NCBI RefSeq assembly: GCF_016741935.1
Contig: NZ_JAERRG010000004.1
Coordinates: 310,001 to 374,000, forward strand
Length of the DNA stretch: 64,000 nucleotides
Source: Streptomyces endocoffeicus
GTDB lineage: Bacteria > Actinomycetota > Actinomycetes > Streptomycetales > Streptomycetaceae
Direction: 5' to 3'
Shown: positions 42,943-51,431 of the stretch, in pieces
Numbering within the stretch: the first letter of the stretch is position 1
Layout: each line of letters begins with the position of its first letter
Made by a program: the position numbers and the translations under genes
The notes under the pieces: generated by a model
Told to the model about the DNA's origin: nothing
The model's input: the letters and a program-made list of their open reading frames with translations, nothing else
The model's database searches: none

Positions 42943-43581
42943 GTGGCTCAGTTTCGGCTCCAGGGAAGCAGGGTGCTCGCGGTCGATCTGACCGGCGACT
43001 CCGTGAAGGCCAAGAACGGCGCGATGGTCGCCTACGAGGGGGATATGACCTTCAAGAAGAGGACGGGTGGCGGGGAGGGGCTGCGCGGGATGGTGACCCG
43101 GCGGCTCACCGGTGAGCAGATGGCGGTCATGGAGGTGAAGGGGCACGGCACGTGCTACTTCGCCGACCGGGCGAGCGAGATCAACCTGGTGTCGCTGCAG
43201 GGCGAGAAGCTCTATGTGGAGTCCAGCAATCTGCTGTGCACGGACGCCGCGCTGCGCACCGGCACCTCCTTCACCGGGCTGCGCGGCTCCGCGCAGGGCA
43301 ACGGGCTGTTCACCACGACCGTCGAGGGCACCGGGCAGGCCGCGCTCGTCTCCGACGGCACGGCGGTCGTGCTGCGCGTCACCCCGCAGACGCCGCTGCA
43401 GGTCGACCCGGGCGCGTACATCGCCCACACCGGCGGTCTCAAACAGCACTTCCAGTCGGGGGTGAACTTCGGCGCGCTGATAGGCGAGAGCGGCGGGGAG
43501 TCCTTCCAGATCCGCTTCGAGGGCGACGGGCTGGTCTATGTCCAGCCGAGCGAGCGCAACACGATCGGGGGTGAGGTGTGA
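42943..43581 (+). CDS. AIM24 family protein, first of three
   Basis: A 212-residue soluble beta-rich protein of the AIM24/DUF124 family. Signature segments: GAMVAYEGDMTFKK, GTCYFADRASEINLVSL, GEKLYVESSNLL and GNGLFTTTVEGTGQAAL. Family function is unclear; the fold recalls TRAP-like beta barrels. I chose GTG 42943, which needs a leaderless mRNA, over in-frame starts further upstream that have no support. The stop overlaps the next gene's GTG. It is the first of three tandem paralogues likely forming a complex. Confidence 0.85.
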   Translation: MAQFRLQGSRVLAVDLTGDSVKAKNGAMVAYEGDMTFKKRTGGGEGLRGMVTRRLTGEQMAVMEVKGHGTCYFADRASEINLVSLQGEKLYVESSNLLCTDAALRTGTSFTGLRGSAQGNGLFTTTVEGTGQAALVSDGTAVVLRVTPQTPLQVDPGAYIAHTGGLKQHFQSGVNFGALIGESGGESFQIRFEGDGLVYVQPSERNTIGGEV

Positions 43582-44231
43582 TGCCGTTCAAGGTGCTCAC
43601 CTCGCGGATGGTCGAGGCCCAGGTGATGCCCGGCCAGACCCTGTTCAGCCAGCGTGGCGCGATGCTCGCCTACCGCGGGGACGTCCACTTCACCCCCAGC
43701 ATCACCGGCGGCCAGGGCGGGCTGCGGGGGATGATCGGGCGGCGGGTCGCCAATGAGGCCACCCCGCTGATGACCGTCGAGGGCCAGGGCACGGTGATGT
43801 TCGGGCACGGCGGCCACCACGTCCATGTGATCGACCTGGTCGGCGACACCCTCTATGTGGAGTCGGACCGGCTGCTGGCCTTCGACGGCTCGCTGCGCCA
43901 GGGCACGATGTTCCTGGGCTCCCAGGGCGGGGTGATGGGCATGGTGCGCGGCCAGGTCACCGGCCAGGGGCTGTTCACCACCACCCTGGAGGGGCACGGC
44001 TCCGCGGCGGTCCTGGCGCACGGCGGGGTGCTGGAGCTGCCGATCGTCCCGGGACGTCCGGTGCATGTCGATCCGCAAGCCTATGTCGCCCACCGGGGTG
44101 ATGTTCGCAATAAGCTCTCGACGGCGATCGGCTGGCGCGAAATGGTGGGCCGCGGCTCGGGGGAGGCGTTCCAACTGGAGCTGTCCGGCACCGGCATGGT
44201 CTACGTCCAGGCATCGGAGGAGAAGCTGTGA
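43578..44231 (+). CDS. AIM24 family protein, second of three
   Basis: A 217-residue paralogue of the preceding protein, with matching GAMLAYRGDVHF, GTVMFGHGGHHVHVIDL, GDTLYVESDRLLAF and GQGLFTTTLEGHGSAAV. It starts at GTG 43578 or the next codon, ATG 43581; GGTGAGGTG lies upstream, and the start overlaps the preceding TGA. Its own TGA overlaps the start of the third copy. Function unknown. Confidence 0.88.
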   Translation: MMPFKVLTSRMVEAQVMPGQTLFSQRGAMLAYRGDVHFTPSITGGQGGLRGMIGRRVANEATPLMTVEGQGTVMFGHGGHHVHVIDLVGDTLYVESDRLLAFDGSLRQGTMFLGSQGGVMGMVRGQVTGQGLFTTTLEGHGSAAVLAHGGVLELPIVPGRPVHVDPQAYVAHRGDVRNKLSTAIGWREMVGRGSGEAFQLELSGTGMVYVQASEEKL

Positions 44232-44908
44232 ACGGCCCCGTCATCCATGACGTCTGGACGCTGCCCGTCGACGACAACATCAATCCGTACGCCTTCAGCG
44301 TGGATCTGAACGGCCAGTGGTTCCTGCAGAAGGGGAAGATGATCGCCTACTACGGGCAGATCGACTTCCAGGGCGTCGGACTCGGCCACCTCGACCACCT
44401 CATCGCCCACAGCTTCCACTCCCCGCTGCACGCGGCGGACTGGGTGGTGGCCGAGGGCCAGGGCAGGATGGTGCTCGCGGACCGCGCCTTCGACGTCAAC
44501 TCCTACGACCTGGACGACGGCAACCTCTCCATCCGGTCCGGCAATCTGCTCGCCTTCCAGCCCTCGCTGTCCCTGAAGCAGTCCATCGTCCCGGGCTTCC
44601 TGACCCTCCTCGGCACGGGCAAGTTCGTGGCCGCCTCCAACGGGCCCGTGGTCTTCATGGAGCCGCCGATCCGGGTGGATCCGCAGGCGCTGGTCGGCTG
44701 GGCGGACTGTCCGACGCCGTGCCACCACTACGACCACCAGTATCTGCGCGGCTTCCTCGGGGCCGTCCGGTCGCGTACGGGCATCGGGGGCGCTTCGGGC
44801 GAGGAGCACCAATTCGAGTTCGTGGGCGCGGGGACCGTACTGCTCCAGTCCACGGAGGAGGTCGTCGCCGAGATATCGGTCGGCGAGACGGGGGGTACCG
44901 GTTCGTGA
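44228..44908 (+). CDS. AIM24 family protein, third of three
   Basis: A 226-residue, more divergent AIM24 paralogue: GKMIAYYGQIDFQG, GRMVLADRAFDVNSYDL and GNLSIRSGNLLAF. It carries an insertion with CPTPCHHYDHQYLRG (about 162-176) that could hold a metal and is absent in the other two. The start GTG 44228 overlaps the previous stop. The MarR gene follows 94 bp later with its own promoter. Confidence 0.87.
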   Translation: MNGPVIHDVWTLPVDDNINPYAFSVDLNGQWFLQKGKMIAYYGQIDFQGVGLGHLDHLIAHSFHSPLHAADWVVAEGQGRMVLADRAFDVNSYDLDDGNLSIRSGNLLAFQPSLSLKQSIVPGFLTLLGTGKFVAASNGPVVFMEPPIRVDPQALVGWADCPTPCHHYDHQYLRGFLGAVRSRTGIGGASGEEHQFEFVGAGTVLLQSTEEVVAEISVGETGGTGS

Positions 44909-44989
44909 GCGCGAAGGTGCGGAGTGTAACGTCGAACAGGTGACCTCTAGCCCGATACATCCATTGGTTCGGAATTCAACTTCTATAGG

Positions 44990-44995
44990 TAGAAT
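44990..44995 (+). promoter_or_regulatory. -10-like TAGAAT of the MarR gene
   Basis: TAGAAT ends seven bases before ATG 45003, and no Shine-Dalgarno lies in between. The A/T-rich stretch GAATTCAACTTCTATAGG just upstream (44972-44989) is a plausible MarR site. Confidence 0.5.
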
Positions 44996-45002
44996 ACATC
45001 CC

Positions 45003-45479
45003 ATGGAGACCGAGAACGGCACGCGCTGGCTCAGCGACGAGGAACAGCGCGCCTGGCGCACCCATCTGGACGTCAGCCGGCTGCTGACCTACCAGCTCGA
45101 AAAGGACCTGCAGCCGTTCGGCCTGACCATGAACGACTACGAGATCCTGGTCAACCTCTCGGAGTCGGAGGACCACCGGATGCGGATGAGCGATCTCGCC
45201 TCCGCGACCCTGCAGTCCAAGAGCCGGCTGTCGCACCAGATCACCCGGATGGAGAACGCCGGCCTGGTCCGCCGCGAGAACTGCGAATCGGACCGGCGGG
45301 GGCTGTACGCCGTGCTGACCGAGCACGGCTGGGACACCATGCGCAAGGTCGCCCCCCATCATGTGGCGTCCGTGCGCAGGCACTTCATCGATCTGCTCGC
45401 GGCGGAGGACCTCAAGGCGCTGCACGGATCGCTGGCGCCCGTCGCGGAGCATCTGCGCACCCAGCGGGGCCGGGTCTAA
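45003..45479 (+). CDS. MarR family transcriptional regulator
   Basis: A 158-residue winged-helix regulator: LTMNDYEILVNLSESED, then MSDLASATLQSKSRLSHQIT (recognition helix), and the wing ENCESDRRGLYAVLTEHG. There is no Shine-Dalgarno; a TAGAAT hexamer ends seven bases before ATG, so it is likely leaderless and possibly autoregulated. It may also control the AIM24 genes just upstream, though they read in the same direction. Ligand unknown. Confidence 0.92.
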   Translation: METENGTRWLSDEEQRAWRTHLDVSRLLTYQLEKDLQPFGLTMNDYEILVNLSESEDHRMRMSDLASATLQSKSRLSHQITRMENAGLVRRENCESDRRGLYAVLTEHGWDTMRKVAPHHVASVRRHFIDLLAAEDLKALHGSLAPVAEHLRTQRGRV

Positions 45480-45527
45480 GGGGCCCGTAGGCCGGACCGG
45501 CCGCACGGCCTACGTCGGCAGCACGAC

Positions 45528-46928
45528 CTACGTCGGCAGCCGCAGCTCGAACAGGGCGCCGCCCTCGGGGGCCGCCCGGACGGTCAGCGTGCCGCCGTGG
45601 CGCACCGCCACGTCCCGCGCGATGGCGAGGCCGAGTCCGGCCCCGCCATCGTCGCGGCTGCGGGCGTCGTCGAGCCGTACGAACCGCTCGAAGATCCGCT
45701 CCCGCTCGGCCTCGGGCACCCCCGCGCCGTCGTCCGCGACCTCCAGCACGGCCCACCGGCCCTCCTCGCGCACCGCCACCCGCACCCCGCTCCGGGCGTG
45801 CCGCTGGGCGTTGTCGACCAGATTGCCCAGCACCTGGGCCAGCTGCCCGCGCGAGCCCTCCACCGCGACCGGCGCCGCCTCGTCCCGTACCGGCACCCGG
45901 TCCGCCACCCGCTGGGCCAGTTCCTCGCGCACCAGGGCGTCCAGCGCCACCGGCGTCCCTCCGGCGGGCCGCTCCCCCGCGTCCAGCCGGGCCAGCAGCA
46001 GCAGATCGGCCGCGAGCCGCTGGAGCCGCACCACGTCCGCCACCGCGCCGTCCAGGTCCAGCAGCTCCGGATGGGCGGCGCCCACCTCCAGCTGGGTGCG
46101 GAGCGAGGCCACCGGGGAGCGCAGCTCATGGGAGGCGTCGGCCACGAAGGCCCGCTGCCGCTCCACGGACGCCTCCAGCGCCGTGAGCGTCTCGTTGGTG
46201 GTCCGGGCCAGCCGCGCCACCTCGTCGTGCGACCCCGGCTCGGGCACCCGCCGGGCCAGGTCCGTGCTCGCCGTGATGGCGGCCATCTCGCGCCGGATGC
46301 CCTCCACGGGCCGCAGCGCGCGCCGGGTCACCAGCCAGGTCACGGCCGCCACGACCAGCAGCAGCAGCGGCAGCCCGAGCAGCATCGCGTCCCGCACCGT
46401 GGTGACCGCGCCGCGTTCGGTGGCCAGCGGGGCGCCCGCGTAGACGGTGACGTCCTCGCCGGAGGTGTCGGTGGCCTCCACGGCCGCCCAGACGTAGTCC
46501 GCGGTCTCCCCGTCGACACGGGCGGAGCCGTCGCTGTACTCCTCCCCGGCGGAGACCTTTCCGGCGGACCGGTCGTCATCGTCGGTGTCGTCGTCGCTCT
46601 CAGGGGCGGGCACCACGGGCCGCACGGACGCGCTCCCGGTGCCCTTCACGGCCTCCAGGTCCTCGCTGACCGCCCGCACCCGGCCGTCCTCGTCCACGAC
46701 CTGCACCGGGACGCTCTCGTCCAGCTTCAGCGACCCGTAGCCCGCCCCGGCGGCTATCTTCGACGCCACCTCCCGCGCGTCCACCTGGGCCTTCAGCCGC
46801 GCCTGGTCCCCCAGATCGGCGCCCAGCACCCGCAGCAGCGCGATCCCCGCCGCCACCAGGGCCACCGCCACCACCAGGGTCGCCCCGAGCGCGGCCCGTG
46901 CCCGTACCGAACCGAACACCTTACGCAC
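45528..46928 (-). CDS. Sensor histidine kinase
   Basis: A 466-residue membrane kinase. TM1 is at about 13-33, an extracytoplasmic sensor region at about 34-183 with an Asp-rich run (ESDDDTDDDD), and TM2 at 184-201. HAMP follows, then HisKA with the phospho-acceptor His267 (DASHELRSP), and HATPase with NLVDNAQRHA and DDGGAGLGLAI. It starts at GTG 46928, overlapping the response regulator stop by eight bases. With the regulator at 46921 and the PepSY protein at 47690 it forms an envelope-sensing module, possibly for metals or cell-wall stress given the acidic sensor. Confidence 0.95.
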   Translation of the reverse strand: MRKVFGSVRARAALGATLVVAVALVAAGIALLRVLGADLGDQARLKAQVDAREVASKIAAGAGYGSLKLDESVPVQVVDEDGRVRAVSEDLEAVKGTGSASVRPVVPAPESDDDTDDDDRSAGKVSAGEEYSDGSARVDGETADYVWAAVEATDTSGEDVTVYAGAPLATERGAVTTVRDAMLLGLPLLLLVVAAVTWLVTRRALRPVEGIRREMAAITASTDLARRVPEPGSHDEVARLARTTNETLTALEASVERQRAFVADASHELRSPVASLRTQLEVGAAHPELLDLDGAVADVVRLQRLAADLLLLARLDAGERPAGGTPVALDALVREELAQRVADRVPVRDEAAPVAVEGSRGQLAQVLGNLVDNAQRHARSGVRVAVREEGRWAVLEVADDGAGVPEAERERIFERFVRLDDARSRDDGGAGLGLAIARDVAVRHGGTLTVRAAPEGGALFELRLPT

Positions 46929-47577
46929 GGAGCCGGTACCCCGCTCCCCGTACGGTCTCGATGAGCCCCGCGCCCAACTTGCGGCGCAGGGCGCTCACAT
47001 ACACCTCGACGATGTTGGGGTCGCCGTCGTAGGCGAAGTCCCACACATGCTCCAGGATGTCCGGCTTGGAGACGACGTCCCCCGCCCGCGTCGCCAACTG
47101 CTCCAGCACGGAGAACTCCTTGGCGGTCAGCGGCACCTCCCGGCCGTCCCGCTCCACCCGGCGCGCGCCCCGGTCCACCGTGAGCGGTCCCACCCGCACC
47201 ACGGGCGAGGCCCCGGGGCCGCGCCGCCGCAGCAGCGCCCGAATCCGCGCCACCAGCACCACATACGAGAACGGCTTGGTCAGATAGTCGTCCGCCCCGG
47301 TGTCGAGCCCCTCCGCCTCGTCGTACTCGCCGTCCTTGGCGGTGAGCATCAGGATCGGGACGTCGTGCCCGGCCGCCCGGAGCGCCCCGCACACGCGGTA
47401 GCCGTTCAGCCCCGGCAGCATGATGTCGAGGACGACGAGGTCGTACACCCCCTCCTGCGCACGGTGCAGCCCCTCCCGGCCGTCGTGCGCCACATCGACG
47501 GCGAACCCCTCCGCCCGCAGCCCCTTGGCCAGCGACAGGGCCAGCCGCCGCTCGTCCTCCACGATCAGCAAACGCAT
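46921..47577 (-). CDS. OmpR-family response regulator
   Basis: A 218-residue regulator. The receiver domain (1-115) has acidic residues in IVEDER, the phosphorylation site Asp51 in LVVLDIMLPG, and MLTAKDG. The C-terminal winged helix (about 125-218) has LTAKEFSVLEQLA and VYVSALRRKL. It is co-transcribed with the histidine kinase. Direct CTTCAGG repeats in the region between this gene and the PepSY gene are its likely binding sites, giving autoregulation and control of the PepSY gene. Confidence 0.95.
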   Translation of the reverse strand: MRLLIVEDERRLALSLAKGLRAEGFAVDVAHDGREGLHRAQEGVYDLVVLDIMLPGLNGYRVCGALRAAGHDVPILMLTAKDGEYDEAEGLDTGADDYLTKPFSYVVLVARIRALLRRRGPGASPVVRVGPLTVDRGARRVERDGREVPLTAKEFSVLEQLATRAGDVVSKPDILEHVWDFAYDGDPNIVEVYVSALRRKLGAGLIETVRGAGYRLRA

Positions 47578-47600
47578 GCGGCCAGCGTCGCAGAGCGAAC

Positions 47601-47637
47601 CTGAAGATCTCTTCAGGCGGCTTCAGGTGGGCTTCAG
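47601..47637 (+). promoter_or_regulatory. CTTCAGG direct repeats, probable OmpR-type box
   Basis: CTTCAGG occurs at 47611 and 47621, and CTTCAG at 47632, i.e. at 10- and 11-bp steps; CTGAAGA on the opposite strand at 47601 adds dyad symmetry. One-turn spacing is typical of OmpR/PhoP-family sites. They lie 24-60 bp from the regulator start and 53-80 bp from the PepSY start. Confidence 0.65.
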
Positions 47638-47689
47638 CATCGATCGGCCAGGGTGGTTGGCGTCCGAACACGAATGGGGAGGAACCCAC

Positions 47690-48277
47690 ATGAAGCGCAA
47701 CATCGTCATCGCGTCCGTCGCCGCGGCCGCCCTGATCACCGGCGGTACGGCCGTCGCCGTGGCGGGCACCCAGTCCTCGTCCCCCGCCTCCCGGACGACC
47801 GGCGCAACCGCCGCGACCACCGCCCGCGCGTCCTTGACCGACGCCGCCCATGCCGCGCTGAAGGCCGTCCCGGGCACGCTGGACTCCATCGACCGGGACC
47901 ACGGCCGCTGGGAGGCGGACGTCCTGGGCAAGGACGGCAGGTGGCACGAGGTCACGCTGGACGCCGACGGCAAGGTGATCGACCAGCGGGTGGACCGGGA
48001 CGACGACAACGACCCCGAGGACGCCGCCGAGGCCAGGGCCCTGCGGAACGCCGACGTCTCGGCCGTCGAGGCGGCCCGGAAGGCCGCGTCCAGGGGCACG
48101 GTGACCTCCGTGGAGTTCGACGGCGACCACACCCCGGTGTGGGAGGTCGAGACCGTCAAGAACCACAAGGAGCGCGACCTGAACGTCGACCCGCGGTCCG
48201 GCAAGGTCACCCAGGCCCCGGCCGACGACGACCACGGCGACGACCACGGCGACGACGACAGCGGCGACGACGACTGA
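47690..48277 (+). CDS. PepSY domain exported protein
   Basis: A 195-residue protein with a signal peptide (NIVIASVAAAALITGGTAVAVAG) and two PepSY-like repeats (about 50-100, with GRWEADVLGKDGRWHEVTLD; about 115-165, with VTSVEFDGDHTPVWEVETV). The C-terminus is an Asp/His-rich tail (DDDHGDDHGDDD) that could bind divalent metals. Strong GGGAGGA site before ATG 47690. It is divergent from the response regulator and shares its putative binding sites, so it is probably a target and perhaps a sensor partner of the kinase. Confidence 0.9.
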   Translation: MKRNIVIASVAAAALITGGTAVAVAGTQSSSPASRTTGATAATTARASLTDAAHAALKAVPGTLDSIDRDHGRWEADVLGKDGRWHEVTLDADGKVIDQRVDRDDDNDPEDAAEARALRNADVSAVEAARKAASRGTVTSVEFDGDHTPVWEVETVKNHKERDLNVDPRSGKVTQAPADDDHGDDHGDDDSGDDD

Positions 48278-48298
48278 CCGGGCGTCGGCCGAGAGGGG

Positions 48299-48320
48299 GA
48301 GCGGGGGTGAGCCCCCGCTC
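48299..48320. terminator. Hairpin between convergent PepSY and meaB genes
   Basis: GAGCGGGGG (48299-48307) pairs with CCCCCGCTC (48312-48320) around TGAG; a bidirectional terminator in the 59-bp gap. Confidence 0.6.
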
Positions 48321-48336
48321 CATCACCCCTGTCCGG

Positions 48337-49296
48337 TCACCCCTGTTCGGTCACCGCCGCCACCAGCTCGTCCGCCGCCGTGTACGGGTCCAACTCGCCC
48401 GCGACGACCCGCTCGGCGAGCGCGCCCAGGCGGCGGTCGCCGTGCAGATCGCCGATCCGCTCCCGCAGCGCGGTCACCGCGATCGTCTCGACCTCGCCCG
48501 CCGCCCGCCGCATCCGGCGCTCCGCGAGCACACCGTGCTCCTCCATCCACGCACGATGCTTCTCCAGCGCCTCGACGACCTCCTCGATCCCCTCGCCGCG
48601 CGCCGCCACGGTCTTCACGATCGGCGGCCGCCAGTCGCCCGGCGACCGCGACTCGCCCAGGCCCAGCATGTGGTTGAGCTCGCGGGCCGTGGCGTCGGCG
48701 CCCTCCCGGTCGGCCTTGTTGACCACGTACACATCGCCGATCTCCAGGATCCCGGCCTTGGCCGCCTGGATCCCGTCGCCCATCCCCGGCGCGAGCAGCA
48801 GCACGCTGGTGTCGGCCTGGGCGGCGATCTCGACCTCGGACTGGCCGACGCCCACCGTCTCCACCAGGATCACGTCGCAGCCGGCCGCGTCCAGCACCCG
48901 GATGGCCTGCGGGGCGGCCCAGGCGAGCCCGCCGAGGTGGCCGCGGGTGGCCATGGAGCGGATGTAGACACCGGGGTCGGAGGCGTGCTCCGACATCCGT
49001 ACCCGGTCGCCGAGGAGCGCCCCGCCGGAGAACGGCGAGGAGGGGTCCACGGCGAGCACGCCCACCCGCTTGCCCGCCCGCCGGTAGGCGGAGACGAGCG
49101 CGGAGGTCGACGTGGACTTGCCGACCCCCGGCGAGCCGGTCACCCCTACCACATACGCGCCCCCGGCCAGCGGAGCGAGCGCGGCCATCACCTCGCGCAG
49201 CTGCGGCGAGGCGCCCTCGACCAGCGAGATCAGCCGGGCGACCGCACGCGGCCGCCCCTGCCGTGCCTGCTCCACCAGCGTGGGCACATCAGCCAT
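48337..49296 (-). CDS. meaB: MeaB-type P-loop GTPase (mutase chaperone)
   Basis: A 319-residue G3E GTPase that guards and reloads adenosylcobalamin-dependent acyl-CoA mutases. The P-loop GSPGVGKS is at 54-61, with SSPFSGGALLGDRVRM in the switch I/II area, VETVGVGQSE and the base-specificity motif NKADREGA. The start is ATG 49296; the frame runs ten codons further upstream. It lies in one direction with the thiolase gene. Its clients are probably methylmalonyl-CoA mutase and the IcmA encoded at 36856. Confidence 0.93.
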   Translation of the reverse strand: MADVPTLVEQARQGRPRAVARLISLVEGASPQLREVMAALAPLAGGAYVVGVTGSPGVGKSTSTSALVSAYRRAGKRVGVLAVDPSSPFSGGALLGDRVRMSEHASDPGVYIRSMATRGHLGGLAWAAPQAIRVLDAAGCDVILVETVGVGQSEVEIAAQADTSVLLLAPGMGDGIQAAKAGILEIGDVYVVNKADREGADATARELNHMLGLGESRSPGDWRPPIVKTVAARGEGIEEVVEALEKHRAWMEEHGVLAERRMRRAAGEVETIAVTALRERIGDLHGDRRLGALAERVVAGELDPYTAADELVAAVTEQG

Positions 49297-49396
49297 GGGG
49301 GCCGTACTCCTCACTCGCTCGAGCACAATCGCTTGATCACAATCGCCTGACCGCGACGGAAACCGGATTCCCGCGCGGGGGCCGTCCGCTTCCCGT

Positions 49397-50593
49397 CTAC
49401 TTCCCCGCCGGCACCCGCAGGATCAGCGCGTCGCCCTGCCCGCCGCCACCGCACAGCGCCGCCGCGCCGGTGCCGCCGCCGCGCCGCCGCAGCTCCAGCG
49501 CCAGATGCAGCGCGATGCGCGCGCCGGACATGCCGATGGGGTGGCCGAGGGCGATCGCGCCCCCATTCACATTCACCTTTTCGGGGGAGACGCCCAGGTC
49601 CTTCATTGACTGCACGGCGACCGCGGCGAACGCCTCGTTGATCTCGATGAGATCGAGGTCGTCCACCGTCAGCCCGTCCTTGCCCAGGGCGTGCGCGATC
49701 GCGTTGGACGGCTGCGACTGGAGGGAGTTGTCGGGTCCCGCCACATTTCCGTGGGCGCCGATCTCGGCGATCCACTCCAGCCCGAGCTCCTCGGCCTTCG
49801 CCTTGCTCATCACGACGACCGCGGCGGCACCGTCCGAGATCTGCGACGACGTGCCCGCGGTGATCGTCCCGTCCTTGGTGAACGCGGGCCTCAGCCGGGC
49901 CAGCAGCTCCGCGGTGGTCTCGCCGCGGATGCCCTCGTCCTTGTCGAAGACCACCGGCTCGCCCTTGCGCTGCGGGATCTCCACCGGGGTGATCTCGGCG
50001 TCGAAGAGGCCGTTCTTCTGCGCGGCGGCGGCCCGCTGGTGGGACTGGGCCGCGAACTCGTCCTGCTCGGGGCGCTGGATGCCCAGCCGGGTGTTGTGCT
50101 TCTCGGTGGACTCGCCCATGGCGATGTGCTCGAAGGCGTCCGTCAGCCCGTCGTACGCCATCGCGTCGAGCATCTCGACCGCGCCGTACTTGTACCCCTC
50201 ACGGGACTTGGGCAGCAGATGGGGGGCGTTGGTCATGGACTCCTGGCCGCCCGCGACCACGATGTCGAACTCACCGGCGCGGATCAGCTGGTCGGCCAGG
50301 GCGATCGCGTCCAGCCCGGAGAGGCAGACCTTGTTGATCGTGAGGGCGGGCACGCTCATCGGGATACCGGCCTTGACCGCCGCCTGACGTGCGGGGATCT
50401 GCCCGGTGCCGGCCTGGAGCACCTGCCCCATGATCACGTACTGCACCTGCTCGGCACCGACCCCGGCCCGCTCCAGCGCGGCCTTGATCGCGATCCCGCC
50501 CAGGTCCGCGCCGGAGAACGAGCGCAGACTGCCGAGAAGCCGTCCCATGGGCGTGCGCGCGCCCGCCACCATCACAGAAGTCGTACGAGTCAT
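49397..50593 (-). CDS. Acetyl-CoA C-acetyltransferase (thiolase)
   Basis: A 398-residue thiolase. The nucleophile Cys90 is in NKVCLSG, with INEAFAAVA, the GGAIALGHPIG histidine motif and the second Cys in AALCGGGGQGDAL. It should condense or cleave acetoacetyl-CoA, in line with the mce and mutase genes nearby. ATG 50593 has AAGGAAG-like purines upstream (minus strand GAGAAGGAAGT). It is divergent from mce with 139 bp between. Confidence 0.94.
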   Translation of the reverse strand: MTRTTSVMVAGARTPMGRLLGSLRSFSGADLGGIAIKAALERAGVGAEQVQYVIMGQVLQAGTGQIPARQAAVKAGIPMSVPALTINKVCLSGLDAIALADQLIRAGEFDIVVAGGQESMTNAPHLLPKSREGYKYGAVEMLDAMAYDGLTDAFEHIAMGESTEKHNTRLGIQRPEQDEFAAQSHQRAAAAQKNGLFDAEITPVEIPQRKGEPVVFDKDEGIRGETTAELLARLRPAFTKDGTITAGTSSQISDGAAAVVVMSKAKAEELGLEWIAEIGAHGNVAGPDNSLQSQPSNAIAHALGKDGLTVDDLDLIEINEAFAAVAVQSMKDLGVSPEKVNVNGGAIALGHPIGMSGARIALHLALELRRRGGGTGAAALCGGGGQGDALILRVPAGK

Positions 50594-50732
50594 TGGTGCG
50601 TCCCCTTCACGAGGAGAAGGAAGTTAACGAGGGTTATCGTCAATGTACTGACGAGTACCCGCGCGGTCACCGGCCCATCGGTGTGATCGCGCGCACGTTG
50701 CGTAACCGACCGTACGGCGGTGCACTGTTCCC

Positions 50733-51173
50733 ATGCTGACGAGAATCGACCACATCGGGATCGCCTGTTCCGACCTCGACAAGACTGTCGAGTTCTACCG
50801 TGCCACGTACGGCTTCGAGGTGTTCCACTCCGAGATCAACGAGGAGCAGGGCGTCCGCGAGGCCATGCTCAAGATCAATGAGACCTCCGACGGCGGGGCC
50901 TCCTACCTGCAGCTTCTCGAGCCGATCCGGGAGGACTCAGCGGTCGGCAAGTGGATGGCCAAGAACGGTGAGGGGGTCCACCACATCGCCTTCGGCACCG
51001 CCGACGTCGACACCGACTCCGAGGCCATCCGCGACAAGGGCGTCCGGGTCCTCTACGAGCAGCCCCGCCGTGGCTCGATGGACTCCCGGATCACTTTCCT
51101 CCACCCCAAGGACTGTCACGGTGTGCTGACCGAGCTCGTCACCGCCGCGGACCCCGCCGCGCACAAGGACTGA
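50733..51173 (+). CDS. mce: Methylmalonyl-CoA epimerase
   Basis: A 146-residue VOC-fold metalloenzyme interconverting (2R)- and (2S)-methylmalonyl-CoA. Expected metal ligands: His7 (IDHIGIA), Gln60, His83/84 (GVHHIAF) and Glu134 (LTELV); the typical GMDSRI-like segment reads SMDSRITFLHPK. Length fits the family. No Shine-Dalgarno is obvious before ATG 50733. It is divergent from the thiolase gene and precedes scy. Confidence 0.95.
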   Translation: MLTRIDHIGIACSDLDKTVEFYRATYGFEVFHSEINEEQGVREAMLKINETSDGGASYLQLLEPIREDSAVGKWMAKNGEGVHHIAFGTADVDTDSEAIRDKGVRVLYEQPRRGSMDSRITFLHPKDCHGVLTELVTAADPAAHKD

Positions 51174-51195
51174 AGAGGATCACTGAAGCGGACCA

Positions 51196-51241
51196 CTGAC
51201 CTACCCCTTCCCCGGCCGGTAGAGTGCTGCATCGGCCGGGG
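51196..51241 (+). promoter_or_regulatory. Likely scy promoter with overlapping hairpin
   Basis: CTGACC (51196-51201), an 18-nt spacer and TAGAGT (51220-51225) resemble a sigma-70-type promoter giving a leader of about 200 nt for scy. The arms CCCCGGCCG (51210-51218) and CGGCCGGGG (51233-51241) flank the -10, so the same DNA may also terminate mce. Confidence 0.5.
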
Positions 51242-51431
51242 TACGGAAACGGAGAGGGTTCGGGGTCCGGCCCGGGCTTCGCCGATGATCTGACACCATT
51301 TCTCGGAAGGGCCAGCTCCGGTCCGACCCGGCACGCACCTCGCCTGGTCGGTACCGCAAGGGAACCCGTCGACGGACCCCGCGGCACCGCAAGGGACCAC
51401 GGGAACCCGGAGGGTTACGGAGCGGCCGCCA

